Assembly: GCA_949752745.1 (NCBI GenBank)
Contig: OX457028.1
Span: 20,197,352 to 20,261,351 of the forward strand
Length of the DNA stretch: 64,000 nucleotides
DNA from: Protula sp. h YS-2021
Lineage: Eukaryota; Annelida; Polychaeta; Sabellida; Serpulidae
Direction: 5' to 3'
A program made the position numbers and the translations under genes. Below are positions 12,641 to 18,600 of this stretch, piece by piece (within the stretch, counting starts at the first letter, position 1; each line of letters starts with the position of its first letter). The notes beneath the pieces were generated by a model, which saw only the letters and a list, made by a program, of their open reading frames with translations, was not told the DNA's origin and searched no databases.

Positions 12641-15600
12641 ATTGTATGAAGGAATTAAGAACTTGTACAGAGATTTCGTACGTACTGGTTGGTAGTAAGC
12701 GATATAGTCATCTTTCTTGCTCTATAATGTAACGTATGCAGAAAGAAAGGTTTACCCAAACGAAACTGGGATTATCGAGAAAGAAGGTTTTGAAATTTTC
12801 ATAACTTTACTTTGAATGTTTTGACCGCTAGTAAAACTATACTGTTATAGGTGTGCTTACGGTATTGTTAACACTGCTAGATTTGTTACCCTTGGAGCTT
12901 ACTTTCAGATTCAAAGAAATGAAAATGATGTCGATCATTCGGGAGGTGCTGTTCTACCTGCTCTTCCTGTACGTCATGATGATGGTGGGCTATGGCAACA
13001 GGGATCCCTGGTCCGTGTTTGTGTTCCAAAACATGAAGAACACGTACCTGATTGGAAATCAATACGGGGAATTCGATGAATTCAACATGTATTCAGTGAG
13101 TTGTGATCACTGTCGCGTTGCTATTTATGTATCAGAAATACTGGACTGTACTGTAATGCTATTCTGTGAGACCATAAACATGAAATATGCTCATAAAACT
13201 GTGAAGAATATAAGAAATTGGGTTATTGACTCCATATATCCTACAATGGGCAAGATAGCAACTGAAATACCGGAAACTTTGGCTGAGGGATTCATGGCTT
13301 CGGCCGAGACTCGCTGGGTCGGGAATCGATTGCGAGCCCTATTTAACAAACATAAGTAAAGTCCATCTTTTCAGTTTTCTTTGTCGTCTTTCTTGGATGT
13401 TTTGCTTTTACATTGAACTGCGTTTTCGTTGTAGGACCCACGCTTTAGAGCTTTATTGTGCAGTGTAAGCGACTTAACAACAAAAATAAACGAGTTTTTT
13501 CACATATTGTCGTTCTACTGCGATATGTCTTCAAGTAAAATTTTGAAGTTAATCATTTTCCCACCGCTGCTTATTCGACAGCTTTTGGTGGACCAGTCAT
13601 ATTTGCAGCTGACATAGACTAACAGACAGACGGATGTGTACGTCATTCTTACAGGTGCACAGCAGAGGGGAATTCTGGGATTGGGTGCAGTACGTCGTCT
13701 TGCCGGGGGTGTATTACGAGCGGTTTTACGACGGGCAAACACACGACTTCCTCGACGGATACACCTCCGATAACAACGTAAGGGCGCTGCTTTATTTTAG
13801 CTGAATATTTCTTCTCTAAAATAAGAATATATCAAGCAAATAAAGAAGTAGACAGTTTTTGTCCTGGGCGAAATAAGGTGCATTCGACATAGTGAGTATT
13901 CCGGAATAGACTAACGTAGACTAATGGCCATAAAACTTCTATGGTTCTCTATATATGACTGAGACTGAGCATCGTGTGTCTGTTCCGGAATAGACTCACT
14001 GGGTCGAAAGTGCCTTGTTTCACCCAGGACAATAAAATATCTAATGCTTGATGCAGTTTTATTTAAATAACAGAGTGTTAGCTGTTTAAAAGTTGTGTCA
14101 TTGTGACATTGGTCATTACATTGCTCGTTATTGTGGTTTTATAACGCAAAAAATATCTAGTAATATTTCTACAAAGAAAATGATCATGTGGAAAACGCCT
14201 GCAAATATGTATGAAACCTGGGGATTTTCCACAGCAGATATCATATTTAGAGAGTCGTGATAGATAGACACTCATATTTTAAAGTCATTTACCTCTTTGC
14301 ATATAGCGGTGTTCATTCATGAGTTCACTCACCACACACGTCATTCGTATGTTCGCTGTTGATCAGGCGTATTTGATTGGCGAGGTTCGTCTGCGACAAG
14401 TGCGCATTAAGAACCAGCGCTGTGAGCAGCCCATTCGCCGTCTGCTAGAAATCGAGCATTGTCAAAAGGGCTTCAGTTTGAAACGGGAAGACGAACGGGA
14501 TTATATGAGAGGCTGGCTCAAACCTAACGCATCGGGTAAAAAAAGATCTGCTGTGTCTGCGATTGGTTGGGTCTGGAGATGTTGCGTGGAGTTCTTAAGT
14601 TGGGGATTGTCGGTCGTTTTTGAAAGAACACGTAGCTAATGTGATTCTTACTGACAGCTGTTCGACATTTGTATGACCAGTGATTCAAAATAAGTCGCTT
14701 ACTACCAGTAATGTTGTTCAACATCTTCGTGAAAAGGTTGGCAAAATTTGGCGTTAAGGGCAAAATGTCAATTGAATGTCACTTAAAAATAATAGTCCAA
14801 AATTATGTAAACGTCGTATCTCGGATAAAAAGAATACCTACGAAGCGGTACTGCTGTTCTTAATTATGTTTCTCGAACACTACAGCTGGCGAGGAGCCTA
14901 ACAGGTACTGGAGGTACCGCACATGGATGGAGCTCGATGGCTACCCGTACTGGGGACGCGTGGCTAGCTACGCAGGCGGTGGTTATGTGGCCAACTTGGG
15001 CAGAACCAACGCCACGGCTACTGACACCTTGGAGGAGTTGATAGAATATAAGTACGTGAGACCAAGTCATACCTTCTTTTTTCTGCATCTGGGCGTGCGC
15101 TTAGCCCCCACTTTCTGTGGCACTATCAAAAATAAAAAAAATATCTTTTGGCATAAGAACGTGATAACCTATAATATCCTTTCTTTTTTTATGACATTTA
15201 TTTAAGTGCTTGGTATCTTTATGTGCTTACAGCTGGATCGACGACAGGACGAGGGCGGTATTCATTGAGTTCCTACTCTTCAACCCTAATGTCAATCTCT
15301 TCGCTGTCTCACAAATGGCTGTAGAATTTACTGAAGCGGGATGTGAGTCTTGTGTAATAAAATGAATGTGTTGAAATTGGGTCATGTGTGTGCTTCAAAA
15401 TACGGAAGTAAATGCTTATAGTGTGCCGGTTGAATGTCATCTTTGTAGCTTCAGAAGTTTGTTTTGTTCAAGATTCTACAAGAGATTTCTCACAAATCAA
15501 TGTTTCTTGAAAGTTCCGTGTGCATCAGATGCTAACGGTAAAAGCATTTACGGAGGAGAATGCCAAGAAATGAGAAGATTTTTGGGGAGCGTTCTGTAGC

Positions 15601-18600
15601 TTAGAGAGCAATCCGTCAGTAGCATTTTCAGTAATGTTTCTGCTGCATTATGGTTAATATTCCCGCAGCATTGTGAATAGTGTACATGTACACTACTACC
15701 CATTGTGGATAATAAAGATGCAGCTTCGTGGCTAGTCTGCGTATAGTCTTATGGTTAATAAGCGCGCAGCATTGTGGGTAATCTGCCTGTAGTTTTATGT
15801 TTAATAAGCGTGCAGCATTGTGGGTAATCTGCCTGTAGTTTTATGGTTAATAAGCGCGCAGCATTGTGGGTAATATGCCTGTAGTTTTATGGTTAACAAG
15901 CGTGCAGCATTGTGGGTAATCTGCCTGTAGTTTTATGGTTAATAAGCGCGCAGCATTGTGGGTAATCTGCCTGTAGTTTTATGGTTAATAAGCGCGCAGC
16001 ATTGTGGGTAATCTGCCTGTAGTTTTATGGTTAACAAGCGTGCAGCATTGTGGGTAATCTGCCTGTAGTTTTATGGTTAATAAGCGCGCAGCATTGTGGG
16101 TAATCTGCCTGTAATTTTATGGTTAACAAGCGCGCAGCATTGTGGGTAATCTGCCTGTAGTTTTATGGTTAACAAGCGCGCAGCATTGTGGGTAATCTGC
16201 GTGTAGCTTTATGGTTAACAAGCGCGCAGCATTGTGGGTAATCTGCCTGTAGTTTTATGGTTAATAAGCGTGCAGCATTGTGGGTAATCTGCCTGTCGTT
16301 CTGTTGAGTAGCTGGCTACAGCACGTTCAAGTTCCACGTGATGCGGCTGAACCGCTACATGGGGGCGTTCATGTTCGTTGTTCTCGGTGCCGAGCTCCTC
16401 ACTTTTATCTTCATCATCTACTACATACAAGCTGAGATTCGGAAGATCGTCAAGATGAGACGCGAGTATTTCAAGGTAAGCGGAACGATTGTAAACATTG
16501 CTTTGTATGATTCTATTTCCAATAAAAGCCCCAGGAATATGTTAAAGATTTAATGTTTACATTAAATATTTACATTTATAAATGTTCTAGCGCAGGAAGT
16601 ATAGAAGTAGAAATCATAGCCTCAGAAAACAACCGGGACAATTTCTACTTCACAGAACATCAGTTTTGGGTTAGAAATGGCGCCATCTTGTGTGTTTTGA
16701 TTGTCGCTGGCAGCCATTTTGTGTGTTTTTATTGTTACTGGCAACCATTTTGATTGTTTTGATTGTCGCCGGTAGCCATCTTGTTTGTTCTAATCATTGC
16801 TGGCAGGTATTTTGTGCGTTTTGATTATCGCCGGCAGCCATCTTGTTTGTCTTGATCGTTGCTGGCAACCATCTTGTGTGTTTTGATTTTCGCTAGCAGC
16901 CATCTTGTTTGTTTTGATTGTTGCTGGCAGCCATCTTGTTTGTTTTGATTTCCGCTGACAGTCGTTCTGGAACAATGTGGAAGTCTTCATCCTGAGCCTC
17001 GCCATCGGCTGCATCGTCATGTTCTTCTATCGGCTCTTCATTGCTCAAAGCATGGAGGACGAAATACATGAGGATCCCTTCAAATTCCATAACTTCCAGC
17101 ACGTCATTATCTGGGATGAGGTATGAAATACACTATGGTTCCCAAAATTAAATAATTCTATGTTGTCAAAACACCATTTCAATGAACCAATACAAAAAAG
17201 TTATGTGAATACCAAGAAAGTATCAAAGTAAATTCACTGAGTGAGACCATAATTCTTTACTGAGACATTTTAAGCGCACATTTTTTATTAAAACTCGAGT
17301 AATTAAAAGAACACAAAATGCTTAATGTGTTCATTCCGTATGGTACTGCACATGTTCAGAAAATTAGAAAAATAACTTCTGCCTAAAATCGGCACGATAA
17401 CTAAAGATCGTGCAAAGCATAAATCGTAACGTGCAGTGAGAATAAATAGAACAGCCTTCTTTGACCCTAAGGCACTAGGGGTGAGGGTCATGTTAATGTC
17501 AACAGTGCACCCAGGGTCAGTGTCAAAGCGTCCGCATATGTACTGTACAAAAAGTCTATGTAAAAAAGCATCTTCATTCTCACTTCTTGGGGAAGATATA
17601 CTAGAATATATGATACATGATCAAAACGATTCCTTTGGATGAATTTATGGTTCAGCAGAGTCCATATCTCCTTTATTTTCTATCCACATAGTCACCGAGG
17701 GTAAGCTTGGCAGATAACTAATATCGGAGTGATAAATTCTGATTTTATATAGACCTTTATTGTCTATGTGTTATCTGAAGACCGAGAATTGTCATACCGT
17801 TCCCAATGCCTGCTGATTCTCAGTTGGTTCACTCTGAAATACAGACATTCTATGAAATAGATTAAAGCCACTTGCATTATCTTAAAACCTACCACAAAGT
17901 TCGGTTGACGAAACATATAAAACTGATTTTTGTAAATATGACTGAAGAAAAAATTCTAAAAAAAGATAGGGAGGTATCATCTTTGTCACCACAAATAATT
18001 AGAACTACAATAGCGAAAAAATATCGTTTCTGAGAAATAACCGTCTGATTATGTTCCGAGATCGTGGTTCTGGGTTTAATATGCATTTCAATTTTTTAAT
18101 TTTCATATTTTGGCTGTGCTGCCAACAGTGAGATCGTCTTGCATATTTTAACAAGGCGTTTATTTCATGTGGTGTTTTACAGGCATATGCCTACTTACTC
18201 GGCTTGATTGTTTTCCTATCCACCATCAAGTTTATGAAGCTACTCCGATTTAACAAGTGAGTATAGATGTAGAGTCAACGGGCTAAGAGCCACATGTCCT
18301 TTTTTTTAAACACCAGCAAGCAGCAGGGGATGTTTTTTCCTATGTATAAAAAATATTATGTTTGTTTTTATAACCCGTTGAAACGAGCTGAAGTCTTTTA
18401 ACAATTCGTTATTTAAATTTTTTGGCACTTTAGTCAAAGTGAGCGCGTTCTCAAAATAGACCAATACAGATTGAAGCTCTATGATTATATTTTTAAGTTA
18501 GAGTAAGCAGTGAGTCCATACCGGAAACAGAATAACTTTGTCTATAGTGCCTTTTTTCGCCCTTAACAAAGTTAACTGTATTTTTATTTTCCTGATAGAT

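Noticed and set aside
12424..12642. Lys-rich minus-strand ORF
   Set aside because: Poly-T tract read in reverse plus antisense of a coding exon.
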